From: Bacteroidota bacterium
GTDB lineage: Bacteria; Bacteroidota; Bacteroidia; Chitinophagales; Chitinophagaceae
Reading direction: 5' to 3'
Assembly (NCBI GenBank): GCA_947451115.1
Contig: CANFXV010000023.1
Span: forward strand, 1 to 38,760
Length of the DNA stretch: 38,760 bases
Of this stretch, positions 18,669-26,958 are shown piece by piece. Position 1 is the first letter of the stretch. Every line of letters starts with the position of its first letter. A program made the position numbers and the translations under genes. The notes beneath the pieces were generated by a model. The model worked only from the letters and a program-made list of their open reading frames with translations, was not told the DNA's origin and searched no databases.

Positions 18669-20450
18669 TTAAATATATAAGGCTTCTATTTCTTTTGCGA
18701 AATGATCCAATACTATTTTTCGTCTGATGCTTAATTTAGGGGTCATTTCTCCATTGTCTACATTCCACTCTCTGGGTATTAAAGCAAATCTTTTGACCTG
18801 CTCCACTTGATTGAATAATTGATTGTATTCATCAACAATATCTTGAATCATGGTTAGCACCATGGTGTTTTTTATTATATTTTCATTGCTTCCATATTCA
18901 ATACCATGTTGTTTGGACCACTCTTTTAATTTACCAAAGGCGGGCACAATGAGTGCAGAAACAAATTTTTTATTGTCACCTATCAACATAATTTGTTCAA
19001 TGAAAGCATTTTCTTTCATTTTATTTTCGATAGGCTGAGGCGCTACATATTTACCCCCACTGGTTTTAAATAATTCTTTTTTTCGATCAGTGATTTTTAA
19101 ATACCTGCCATCGATAATTTCTCCAATGTCTCCCGTATGCAACCAGCCATCAATTACAGTTTCGGCAGTAAGATCGGGTCTTTTGTAATAGCCCAACATC
19201 ACACTTGGACCTGCTACACAAATTTCACCATCGGCTTCTAATTTGTATTGAACACCTTGAATAACCTCACCCACAGTGCCATATTTTGTACCACCAGGTG
19301 TTCTTAAATTAATGCTGATGATGGGGCTGTTTTCTGTTGGACCATAGCCTTCGTATACTGGTATTTGCGCGGCATTAAAAATGCGTAATAATTTTACTTG
19401 ACAAGCAGCCCCACCTGTTACAATGTATTTTACATTGCCTCCTAAAGCTTCTCTCCACTTATTGAATATTAATTTATTGGCCAGTTTTAATTGGGTACGG
19501 TACCACCAAGAACCTGGGATTAAATTATCATATTTTTCTCCCAATGCAACGGCCCAGAAAAATAATTTTCTTTTAATACCTGTTAACTCCTCTCCCTTGA
19601 TCATTATTTTTTCAAACACTTTTTCTAATAATCTTGGCACAGTTGAAAAAGCTTGCGGACAAATTTCCTTTAAGTTATCGCCAATGGTGTCCAAGCTTTC
19701 GGCATAATAAATACTCATACCACTGTACATATAAATATAGGAAGCTACTTTTTCAAAAATATGATTGAGTGGTAAAAAACTCAATACTTTGTCTTCAGGG
19801 GCATCGGGAAATGGAAAAGTATTTTTGCCTGATTGTAAATTAAAATAAATATTCTTATGCGTTAACATCACCCCCTTGGGTGTGCCTGTGGTGCCTGATG
19901 TATAAATAAAAGTAGCTACTTGTTCTACTGGTATTGTTTTTTTAATGGTAGCAACTTGCGCTAATAATGCAGGGTCATTATTTAATAAACTGGTCCAATG
20001 CTTTGCGCCAGGGATCTGATCAAAGGTGTATACTTCTTTCAAGCAGTCTACCTCTCCTTTAATGGACATCACTTTGTTGTACAATTCTTGATTGCTCACA
20101 AAAATATATTGTACCGATGCATCTTTTAAAATAAAACTAAGTTCGAGTGGATTAGTGGTGGGATAAACAGGTACCCAAATCACACCAATTTGTTGGGTTG
20201 CCATATCGGCCATCAACCATTCGGGCCTATTGGCACTTATGATGGCAATTTTATCACTTCCTTCTGCTGTAAAATCTTTTCCTGATAAACCCAAGCTCAA
20301 TAAACCTGCACTTAACTGATTGACCGTATTGGCTACTTCTTGAGTTGAATATTTTCTCCAGACTCCATTTTCTTTGCCTGACAACATATCTTCTTTAGGA
20401 AAATGCGCTAATTGATAGTCGATACAATCGAAGAGTCTTTTATATTCCAT
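18669..20450 (-). CDS. Long-chain fatty acid-CoA ligase (AMP-forming)
   Basis: Activates fatty acids to acyl-CoA via an acyl-adenylate. The 593-residue protein belongs to the ANL/AMP-binding superfamily: P-loop-like motif FIYTSGTTGTPKGVMLTH at 181-198, the A5 motif YEGYGPTENSPII, the hinge region with WLHTGDIGEI and DRKKELFKTSGGKYVAPQPIE, and late ALIVPAF. The last motifs match the long-chain (FadD15/FAA-type) group. No signal peptide; probably cytoplasmic or membrane-associated. ATG start at 20448-20450. The terminator ending the DUF1015 gene lies in the 111-bp gap upstream, so this gene probably has its own promoter. Confidence 0.92.
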   Translation of the reverse strand: MEYKRLFDCIDYQLAHFPKEDMLSGKENGVWRKYSTQEVANTVNQLSAGLLSLGLSGKDFTAEGSDKIAIISANRPEWLMADMATQQIGVIWVPVYPTTNPLELSFILKDASVQYIFVSNQELYNKVMSIKGEVDCLKEVYTFDQIPGAKHWTSLLNNDPALLAQVATIKKTIPVEQVATFIYTSGTTGTPKGVMLTHKNIYFNLQSGKNTFPFPDAPEDKVLSFLPLNHIFEKVASYIYMYSGMSIYYAESLDTIGDNLKEICPQAFSTVPRLLEKVFEKIMIKGEELTGIKRKLFFWAVALGEKYDNLIPGSWWYRTQLKLANKLIFNKWREALGGNVKYIVTGGAACQVKLLRIFNAAQIPVYEGYGPTENSPIISINLRTPGGTKYGTVGEVIQGVQYKLEADGEICVAGPSVMLGYYKRPDLTAETVIDGWLHTGDIGEIIDGRYLKITDRKKELFKTSGGKYVAPQPIENKMKENAFIEQIMLIGDNKKFVSALIVPAFGKLKEWSKQHGIEYGSNENIIKNTMVLTMIQDIVDEYNQLFNQVEQVKRFALIPREWNVDNGEMTPKLSIRRKIVLDHFAKEIEALYI

Positions 20451-20514
20451 ACATCAAGCAATATTGAATAACAAAATACTAAGAAAGAAGCAGAAAAAAA
20501 AGAAATAAGCCTAC

Positions 20515-20544
20515 AAAAAACCCAGTCTATGTAGGGACTGGGTT
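20515..20544 (-). terminator. Intrinsic terminator after the DUF1015 gene
   Basis: Minus-strand stem AACCCAGTC/GACTGGGTT (20519-20544, 9 bp, 8-nt loop) followed by a T-run (20515-20520). It starts 18 bases after the stop of the DUF1015 gene and should end the DUF502-serC-DUF1015 transcript. Confidence 0.88.
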
Positions 20545-20561
20545 AACTATCTTGAAAGAGG

Positions 20562-21812
20562 CTAATAAATTAAATGGGTCAATAAGCCATCTCTTAATTT
20601 GGGCTCAAACCATGTACTTTTTGGAGGCATCACTTCGCCTGCATCCGCAATATTAAACAACTGATCAATCGTGACTGGATACAAACTAAAGGCAATGGCC
20701 ATTTCGCCACTGTCTACTCTTTTTTCCAATTCAGATAAGCCACGAATGCCACCCACAAAATCGATGCGCTTGTCGGTTCTTTGATCTTGAATGCCTAAAT
20801 GTTGAGCTAAAATATTGTTGGATAAAATAGTAACGTCTAAGACACCAATTGGATCATTGGTATAAGTTCCTTCTTTAGCGATCAATTGATACCAAGTTTT
20901 ATTTAAATACATACCAAAATGATGCAATGCAGTTGGTTTAACTGCATTTTCTTCAGCTACAATATTAAAATCTTTCGACAATGCTTCCAATAAGGCTGCT
21001 GCACTATGACCATTCAAATCTTTCACCACTCTGTTATAATCTAAGATGGCCAATTGATTGGATGGAAATAAAGTAGTTAAAAAATAATCAGATACTTTTT
21101 TTACTTCATCCCCTGACTTTGCCACTGCTTCACTTAAACTTAATTTCACTTTTGCTGCAGAAGCGGCGCGATGATGCCCATCGGCTATATAAGTGCAAGG
21201 CACTTCGGTTTCAAATAACAACGTAATTTGGTCAATAGTTGCTTCATCACTCACTGCCCAAACGGTATGTTGTATGCCATCGTCGGCGGTAAAATCATAA
21301 ACTGGGTTCTTGGTGGTCTTCCACTTCTCAATGATTGCATCAATACTGGCTTGATTTCTATAGGCTAAAAATACATTCCCTGTTTGTGCACCAGTTGTTT
21401 TGATATGATTGATTCTATCTAATTCTTTTTCAGGTCGAGTAAATTCGTGTTTTTTAATAATGTCATTATTGTAATCCTCAATACTACTCACACAAACCAA
21501 TCCTGTTTGTGCACGCCCATCCATAATCAGTTGATAGATATAATAGCAAGGCTTAGATTCTTTAAACAAGACATCGCGTTGTATAAATGCATTTAAATTA
21601 TTCAATGCCAATTCATACACCGCTGCACTATGTATATCGGTAGTTTCTGGTAAGCCTATTTCACTTTTTGTGATGTGTAAAAAAGAATACGCATTGCCCA
21701 CTGCCTCTAATTTTGCTTCTGCACTATTTAAAACATCGTAGGGTTTACTGGCCACTTGTTTTGCTAATTGTGGCTGCGGACGTACTGCTTCAAAGGGACT
21801 GATTTTTGCCAT
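20562..21812 (-). CDS. DUF1015 family protein linked to serine biosynthesis
   Basis: The 416-residue protein matches the DUF1015 family: N-terminal ISPFEAVRPQ and SKPYDVLNSAEA, then HEFTRPEKELDRINH (about 122-136), and the strongest motif YIADGHHRAASAA with D211-G-H-H-R215. No signal peptide or membrane segment. It is encoded 31 bp after serC and followed by a terminator, so it is the last gene of the unit. From memory, DUF1015 genes often accompany serA/serC in Bacteroidota, though serA is absent here. The DGHHR motif resembles the GxxR segment of ParB-fold proteins such as the free-serine kinases SerK and SbnI. A role in serine or phosphoserine metabolism is inferred, not shown. Confidence 0.88.
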   Translation of the reverse strand: MAKISPFEAVRPQPQLAKQVASKPYDVLNSAEAKLEAVGNAYSFLHITKSEIGLPETTDIHSAAVYELALNNLNAFIQRDVLFKESKPCYYIYQLIMDGRAQTGLVCVSSIEDYNNDIIKKHEFTRPEKELDRINHIKTTGAQTGNVFLAYRNQASIDAIIEKWKTTKNPVYDFTADDGIQHTVWAVSDEATIDQITLLFETEVPCTYIADGHHRAASAAKVKLSLSEAVAKSGDEVKKVSDYFLTTLFPSNQLAILDYNRVVKDLNGHSAAALLEALSKDFNIVAEENAVKPTALHHFGMYLNKTWYQLIAKEGTYTNDPIGVLDVTILSNNILAQHLGIQDQRTDKRIDFVGGIRGLSELEKRVDSGEMAIAFSLYPVTIDQLFNIADAGEVMPPKSTWFEPKLRDGLLTHLIY

Positions 21813-21843
21813 GGGCGCAAAGTTCGTTCTTTTTTATGAAGAT

Positions 21844-22911
21844 TTAATTTTTTTCAGCGAATGATTTCATCAAGTCGCAAAATGCTTGCACACTTGACAA
21901 AGGCAGGGCATTGTACATACTTACTCTAATGCCACCAACGGTTCTATACCCTTTTACGCCAATCATTCCTTCGTTTTTACACAAGGCCAAAAATGGCGCT
22001 TCTAATTCGGGATTGGTTAAAAAGAAAACTGCATTCATGATACTTCTATCTTCTTTGGCTATTGGGCAATGAAAGGCTGGTAATGCATCAATGGTAGCAT
22101 ACAATAAATTTGCTTTTTCAAGATTGCGTTTTTCCATGGCGGCCAATCCACCTTGCGTCTCGATCCATCTTAAGGTTAATAAGCTAACATATATAGAAAA
22201 AACAGGAGGTGTATTTAATAGCGAGCCTGCTTCGATATGTTTTTGATAATTTAAAATCGCAGGAATTTTTCTATTGATTTTTCCTAAAATTTCTTTCTTA
22301 ACTACTACGATGGTCACTCCTGCCGCTCCCATATTTTTTTGCGCCCCTGCATAGATTAAATCAAATTGCTTAAAATTAGTGGGCCTACAAAAAATATCAG
22401 AACTCATATCACCAATCAATAAAGCATTCGTCTGAGGATATTGATGCCATTGAGTTCCCTCTACCGTGTTATTAGTGGTAATATGTAAATAAGTAGCGTT
22501 TGAAGGTATCTCTAAAGCCTTATTGATATACGTGTGTTTTTTATCGGCAGTGTCGGCTACTACTTTTACAGGTCCGAATATACTTGCTTCTTTCACCGCT
22601 TTATTCCCCCACACCCCATTGTCACAAATAGCAGCTAGTCCATTTTCATCTAATAAATTCATAGGCACTTGCATGAATTGCATGGTGGCACCACCTTGTA
22701 AAAACAACACTTCATAAGCATCGTCCAAACCCATTAATCTTTTAATGATTGCTTGCGCCTCAGTAACTACATCCACAAAATGAGAAGTACGATGTCCTAT
22801 TTCTAAAATAGATAAGCCTGTATTGTTAAAATTATGAATGGCTGCAGCGGCTTGATCCAAAACTTCTTTGGGTAAAATAGAGGGGCCAGAATTAAAATTG
22901 TGCAATTGCAT
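21844..22911 (-). CDS. serC: Phosphoserine aminotransferase
   Basis: PLP enzyme converting 3-phosphohydroxypyruvate and glutamate to phosphoserine in serine synthesis; it also acts in B6 synthesis in some bacteria. The 355-residue sequence opens with NFNSGPSILPKEVL, has LSILEIGHRTSHF, the cofactor block LQGGATMQF (71-79), and the PLP lysine K192 in YAGAQKNMGAAG; the C-terminal KGYRTVGGIRVSMYNA block carries conserved substrate-phosphate residues. ATG start at 22909-22911. It sits between a DUF502 gene (21 bp) and the DUF1015 gene (31 bp). The other serine-pathway genes, serA and serB, are not in the window. Confidence 0.97.
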   Translation of the reverse strand: MQLHNFNSGPSILPKEVLDQAAAAIHNFNNTGLSILEIGHRTSHFVDVVTEAQAIIKRLMGLDDAYEVLFLQGGATMQFMQVPMNLLDENGLAAICDNGVWGNKAVKEASIFGPVKVVADTADKKHTYINKALEIPSNATYLHITTNNTVEGTQWHQYPQTNALLIGDMSSDIFCRPTNFKQFDLIYAGAQKNMGAAGVTIVVVKKEILGKINRKIPAILNYQKHIEAGSLLNTPPVFSIYVSLLTLRWIETQGGLAAMEKRNLEKANLLYATIDALPAFHCPIAKEDRSIMNAVFFLTNPELEAPFLALCKNEGMIGVKGYRTVGGIRVSMYNALPLSSVQAFCDLMKSFAEKN

Positions 22912-22932
22912 TATTAATGTATAAATTAAATA

Positions 22933-23613
22933 TTAGTTTTCTAAAATTGGTTTTACGTCATTGACTTCGGCGTCGTCAACAGTAGTTACACCGCCTGATA
23001 CCACATACTTCATTGCTTCTGCGGCACTCACGCCCTTAGGAAATTTTTTTATTCTTGTAGTAGGTACAATATAAGTGATGCCAGATATGGCATAAGAATG
23101 GGGAACATACACTGTGACATATTGATCCATTCCAAAATGTATAGTATTTTTTTGTGTAATAAATCCAATGCGCCATACATCGCTTGAATCTACATTTACT
23201 AATACAGGTTCATCAAATTTTTTCTTATTGCCTGCAAATGCTTCTAAAAAATCTTTTACCGAAGAATAAATAATTTTTACACCCGGCGTTTTTTCTAAAA
23301 TTTTATCAAAAATAGACATCAATCTTTCAATAAAAAATAAAGAGGACAACCAACCCACAATTAAAACAAGTGCAATCACCACCAAAAATCCAAGACCAGT
23401 TACCTTAGGCACTTGACCATTGACAGAGATAAATTTTTGAGGAAAAATTACACTTAACACATTGGGCAAGAAATTATCTACCCAATTAAATAAGCTGACC
23501 ACCACCCAAATAGTGACGCCAATGGGCGCCAAAACAATCACCCCCTGAAAAAAACGCTGCGCAAGGCTGGTTAAAATCTTTTGCTTGATAAATTGGTGCC
23601 TAGGATTGGCCAT
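22933..23613 (-). CDS. DUF502 family membrane protein
   Basis: The sequence fits DUF502, a family of inner-membrane proteins without a firm function. Two strong membrane segments are visible, VIVLAPIGVTIWVVVSLFNWV (about 24-44) and LGFLVVIALVLIVGWLSSLFF (about 74-95), followed by a soluble part with KTPGVKIIYSSVKDFLEAF, VYVPHSYAISGITYIVP and GVSAAEAMKYVVSGG, all typical of the family. The open frame extends 7 codons to a TTG at 23632-23634, but the ATG at 23611-23613 (MANPRHQF) is a better start and gives 226 residues. First gene of the serC unit, divergent from tetR across 123 bp. Confidence 0.85.
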   Translation of the reverse strand: MANPRHQFIKQKILTSLAQRFFQGVIVLAPIGVTIWVVVSLFNWVDNFLPNVLSVIFPQKFISVNGQVPKVTGLGFLVVIALVLIVGWLSSLFFIERLMSIFDKILEKTPGVKIIYSSVKDFLEAFAGNKKKFDEPVLVNVDSSDVWRIGFITQKNTIHFGMDQYVTVYVPHSYAISGITYIVPTTRIKKFPKGVSAAEAMKYVVSGGVTTVDDAEVNDVKPILEN

Positions 23614-23681
23614 TTTTAATGGTTTAAGGCTCAAATTTCAAACAAATTTGCCATTCGGCATAAATAATAAAAAAATAAGAC

Positions 23682-23711
23682 CGGAAACTTTGAAAACGAG
23701 TTAAGTTTCCG
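23682..23711. promoter_or_regulatory. Inverted-repeat operator candidate for the TetR regulator
   Basis: Perfect 9-bp arms CGGAAACTT (23682-23690) and AAGTTTCCG (23703-23711) separated by 12 bases. The repeat overlaps the -33 element of the promoter and touches the -7 element, so a bound dimer would block RNA polymerase. The TetR-family gene begins 25 bp downstream, making autoregulation the simplest reading. Confidence 0.72.
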
Positions 23712-23719
23712 TAGTTTTG
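23689..23719 (+). promoter_or_regulatory. Bacteroidota-type promoter of the tetR-efflux unit
   Basis: TTTG at 23689-23692, 19-nt spacer, then TAGTTTTG at 23712-23719. This is an exact match to the consensus TTTG-N19-TANNTTTG. The transcript would begin about 10-13 bases before the TetR ATG at 23737, a short leader with no structure. Confidence 0.78.
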
Positions 23720-23736
23720 CGCCTTCAAATAAAGCA

Positions 23737-24348
23737 ATGCAAGATAGAATTCTCAATAAAGCCCGGGAATTGATGTTCCAAACTGGGGTCAAACATGTCA
23801 CCATGGATGACTTGGCTAATCAATTGGGCATTAGCAAAAAGACCATTTACCAGTATTATAAGGACAAAGACGCCTTGGTGAGTTCGGTCGTAGAAAATGA
23901 ACTAGCCAACCATGCCTTAGTTTGTAACCAAAGCATGCAAACAGCAGACAATGCAGTACACGAAATATTTTTATTGATGACTGTGATTCAGGAGATGTTT
24001 AATAGAATGAACCCCCTGGCCTTATTTGAAATTGAAAAATATTATCCCTTGGCTTTTGAGAAAATAAAAAACCATAAAGACAATTATATTTTTTCTATGA
24101 TCAGCACCAACCTAGAAAAAGGTATTGCTGAAGGTTTGTATAGAAAAGAGGTAGATGTAACGATTCTTTCTAAATACAGATTAGAAACAAGTTTGATTCC
24201 ATTTAATATTCAAGTATTTCATCCTTCCAAATTTGATATGCTAAAAGTGAACTTACAAATCATAGAACATTTTGTTTATGGGGTAGCCACTTTAGAAGGA
24301 CATAAATTAATGAATACCTATAAGCTTAACCAAGCTGTAACGATATAA
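23737..24348 (+). CDS. TetR family transcriptional regulator
   Basis: Probable repressor of the efflux genes that follow and of itself. The N-terminal DNA-binding domain is clear: ILNKARELMFQTGVKHVTMDDLANQLGISKKTIYQYYKDKDALV, with the helix-turn-helix at about residues 22-45. The remaining 150 residues are a divergent helical ligand-binding/dimer domain (203 residues in total, normal length). It lies 35 bp before a TolC-like gene and is followed by adaptor and RND pump genes, so the inducer is likely a pump substrate; which one cannot be read from sequence. A perfect inverted repeat lies on its promoter. Confidence 0.93.
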   Translation: MQDRILNKARELMFQTGVKHVTMDDLANQLGISKKTIYQYYKDKDALVSSVVENELANHALVCNQSMQTADNAVHEIFLLMTVIQEMFNRMNPLALFEIEKYYPLAFEKIKNHKDNYIFSMISTNLEKGIAEGLYRKEVDVTILSKYRLETSLIPFNIQVFHPSKFDMLKVNLQIIEHFVYGVATLEGHKLMNTYKLNQAVTI

Positions 24349-24383
24349 ATAAAATAAAAAAACAAGAAAATAAATATACCGCA

Positions 24384-25718
24384 ATGAAAAAAATTTTAAT
24401 CCCGCTTTTAAGTTTAATGATAGCAAGCAAGGCTATAGCACAAAGCAATAAAGTAGTCAATGCCTTTAGTTTAGAGCAATGTGTGGACTATGCACAAAAA
24501 AACAATGTACAAGTAAAAAATGCATTACTTGCCATTGATGCACAAATTCAAACCAATAGAGAAATAGGTGCAGCCGCTTATCCAACCATTGGAACCAATA
24601 TTGGTGGAACTGATTATACAAAAATTCCTACCTCTCTTTTGCCTGGTCAATTTTTTGGTGGCGCAGCAGGAACTTTTATTCCCGTTCAATTTGGGACCAA
24701 GTACAATGCCAACTATGGTGGTAATTTTCAACAATTGTTGTTTGATGGTCAAGTATTTGTAGCCTTACAAGCACGTGAGACCTCTTTAGAAATGCAAAGA
24801 AAAAATGCAGCCGTAACAGAAGAGGCCATCAAAGCAAATATTTATAAAATATACTATCAATTGTCTGCTAGCAAAACACAGTTGAATATTTTAGATGCCA
24901 ATATTGAACGTTTAAGCAAATTGTCACACGATGCAGAAATTATGTACAAAAATGGTTTTGCGGAAAAATTAGACGTAGACAAAGTAAGTGTTCAATTGAA
25001 CAATTTACAAACTGAAAAAATAAAAGCCAACAATAGCGTGGCCATTGGCTTTATGGGTTTGAAAATGTTGATGGGTATGCCGGTGAAGGACAGCCTTGTT
25101 TTAACTGAAGTGATCAATGAACAAAGCTTAAGTGCTGATGTATTAGTGGAGAACGATTTTCAATATGGCATTAGAAAAGATTACCAATACTTAAATACAG
25201 TTAAAAAATTGAGTGAGTACAATGTGAAGCGTTACCAGTTAAGTTATTTGCCCACTGTTAGCTTTTCAGGCTCCTATTCTAAAAACGCACAACGTACTAA
25301 GTTTGATTTTTTTGAAGGTGGTAATTGGTTCACTACTTCTTTATTGAGCTTGAACGTGAATCTTCCTTTGTTCAATGGTTTTGCTAGAGAGGCAAGAGTA
25401 AAAAGAACTAAGATTGAATTAAAGCAAATTGAAAATCAAATGGATGCTTTAAAAAACAATATTGACAATGAAATGACACAGGCTAAATTAAATTATATCT
25501 CTTCTGTAGCTACTGTTCAATTTCAAAAAAAGAATATGCAGTTGGCGGAGAATGTATACCAACAAACCAAAAAGAAATTTGAAGCAGGTACTGGTTCCAA
25601 CACTGAAATTTCTGCAGCTCAAGCCGATTTAGTGAGTGCTCAAAATAATTTCATGAATGCTTTATACACTGCTTTAATCTCTAAAGTGGATTTATTAAAA
25701 GCCAGTGGTAAATTATAA
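24384..25718 (+). CDS. TolC-family outer membrane efflux protein
   Basis: Outer-membrane channel of the adjoining RND system. Residues 1-20 form a signal peptide (KKILIPLLSLMIASKAIAQ). The mature part has the two-fold OEP repeat: FSLEQCVDYAQKNNVQVKNALLAID near the start and long helical stretches such as QLSASKTQLNILDANIERLSKLSHDAEIMYKNGFAEKLDVDKV and NMQLAENVYQQTKKKFEAGTGSNTEISAAQADLVSAQNNF; the latter is the usual second-repeat helix. 444 residues, normal. Gaps are 35 bp to tetR and 36 bp to the adaptor gene. Confidence 0.93.
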   Translation: MKKILIPLLSLMIASKAIAQSNKVVNAFSLEQCVDYAQKNNVQVKNALLAIDAQIQTNREIGAAAYPTIGTNIGGTDYTKIPTSLLPGQFFGGAAGTFIPVQFGTKYNANYGGNFQQLLFDGQVFVALQARETSLEMQRKNAAVTEEAIKANIYKIYYQLSASKTQLNILDANIERLSKLSHDAEIMYKNGFAEKLDVDKVSVQLNNLQTEKIKANNSVAIGFMGLKMLMGMPVKDSLVLTEVINEQSLSADVLVENDFQYGIRKDYQYLNTVKKLSEYNVKRYQLSYLPTVSFSGSYSKNAQRTKFDFFEGGNWFTTSLLSLNVNLPLFNGFAREARVKRTKIELKQIENQMDALKNNIDNEMTQAKLNYISSVATVQFQKKNMQLAENVYQQTKKKFEAGTGSNTEISAAQADLVSAQNNFMNALYTALISKVDLLKASGKL

Positions 25719-25754
25719 AATCTTAAATAAATAATAAATATTAAAAATAAAATA

Positions 25755-26930
25755 ATGGAAAAGTTTTCTAAAGTAGTATTCGGTTCGATAATAATGTTGA
25801 TCATGGCCTGTGGTGGTGGAAACGGCATGGAAGGTCAAAAAGCAAGTTTGGCTGCATTAAAAAAACAAAGTTTGGCTTTAAATGCAAAAATTGCCACTCT
25901 TGAAAAAGAAATTGAAAAAGCAGGTGGTGCAGAAACAGCAAAAGCTATTTTGGTAGCAGTAACACCCCTTGCCAAGCAAGATTTTACCCATTTTATAGAA
26001 CTACAAGGTAAGGTAGAATCTGAAAGCGTTTCTTTTGTAACCCCTCGTGCAGGTGGTGGTCAAGTAAAAGGCTTATTTGTGAAAAGAGGCGACCTAGTTA
26101 AGAAAGGTCAATTGATTTTGCAATTAGACAATTCCTTGATCAAGCAAAGTGCAGCTGCCGCCAGTCAAAATATTGAAACCTTAAAATCTCAAGCCGCATT
26201 AGCCAAGTCAGTTTATGAAAAACAAAAAAGCCTTTGGGATCAAAATATTGGAAGTGAAATACAACTATTGACTGCAAAAACCAATGCAGAAGCCTTGGCT
26301 AGTCAGTTAAAAGCTGCTTCAGAACAATTGGGTATGGTGCGTGATCAATTGGCTTATACTAGTGTGTACAGCGATGTAGATGGTGTGGCTGAAGAAGTAA
26401 ATGTGAAAGTAGGTGAGCTTTTTATGGGTCCTGGTCAAATAAAAATTGTGAACATGTCACATTTAAAGTTAACCACTATGATCCCTGAAAATTATGCAGG
26501 TAAAGTAAAAGTAGGTACTGAAACAAGTTTAAACTTTCCTGACATTCAAAAAATAATTGATGTAAAATTATCTGTAGTAGGTAATGTGATAGATCCATTA
26601 AGCAGAAGTTTTTATGTAGAAGCAAAATTGCCTGTTGATAAAAACTTCCGTCCTAACCAATTGGTACAAGTTAAAATTAAAGACTACGAACAAAAGAATG
26701 CGATTAGCGCTCCTATTAATTTGTTACAAAACGATGAAAAAGGAAAGTTTATTTATGTAGCGGTAATGGAAAATGGGAAACTAGTAGCCCGTAAAAAAGC
26801 AGTAACCGTAGGACAATACTATGGTAATAATATTGAAATTTTAGGAGGTTTAGTAGCAGGTGATAATGTAATCACAGAAGGGTATCAGACCTTATTTGAT
26901 GGCCAAAATATTACGACCTCAGATAAATAA
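25755..26930 (+). CDS. RND efflux periplasmic adaptor (membrane fusion protein), lipoprotein
   Basis: HlyD/AcrA-type adaptor joining the pump to the TolC channel. The first residues (VVFGSIIMLIMAC) end in a lipobox-like LIMAC, so C19 is probably lipidated and anchors the protein in a membrane. A short coiled coil follows (LAALKKQSLALNAKIATLEKEIEK, about 31-54). Then come the barrel-sandwich/lipoyl halves (VESESVSFVTPRAGGGQVKGLFVKRGDLVKKGQLI and DQLAYTSVYSDVDGVAEEVNVKVGELFM), the hairpin between them, and the beta-barrel (DPLSRSFYVEAKLP). 391 residues, normal. It is 28 bp before the permease gene. Confidence 0.93.
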   Translation: MEKFSKVVFGSIIMLIMACGGGNGMEGQKASLAALKKQSLALNAKIATLEKEIEKAGGAETAKAILVAVTPLAKQDFTHFIELQGKVESESVSFVTPRAGGGQVKGLFVKRGDLVKKGQLILQLDNSLIKQSAAAASQNIETLKSQAALAKSVYEKQKSLWDQNIGSEIQLLTAKTNAEALASQLKAASEQLGMVRDQLAYTSVYSDVDGVAEEVNVKVGELFMGPGQIKIVNMSHLKLTTMIPENYAGKVKVGTETSLNFPDIQKIIDVKLSVVGNVIDPLSRSFYVEAKLPVDKNFRPNQLVQVKIKDYEQKNAISAPINLLQNDEKGKFIYVAVMENGKLVARKKAVTVGQYYGNNIEILGGLVAGDNVITEGYQTLFDGQNITTSDK

Positions 26931-26958
26931 TTAAAAAAATAAAGCTTAATAGATTCTT

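Noticed and set aside
23614..23634. TTG start for the DUF502 gene seven codons upstream
   Set aside because: The ATG at 23611-23613 gives a normal N-terminus just before the first membrane segment; the extra codons add nothing recognisable.
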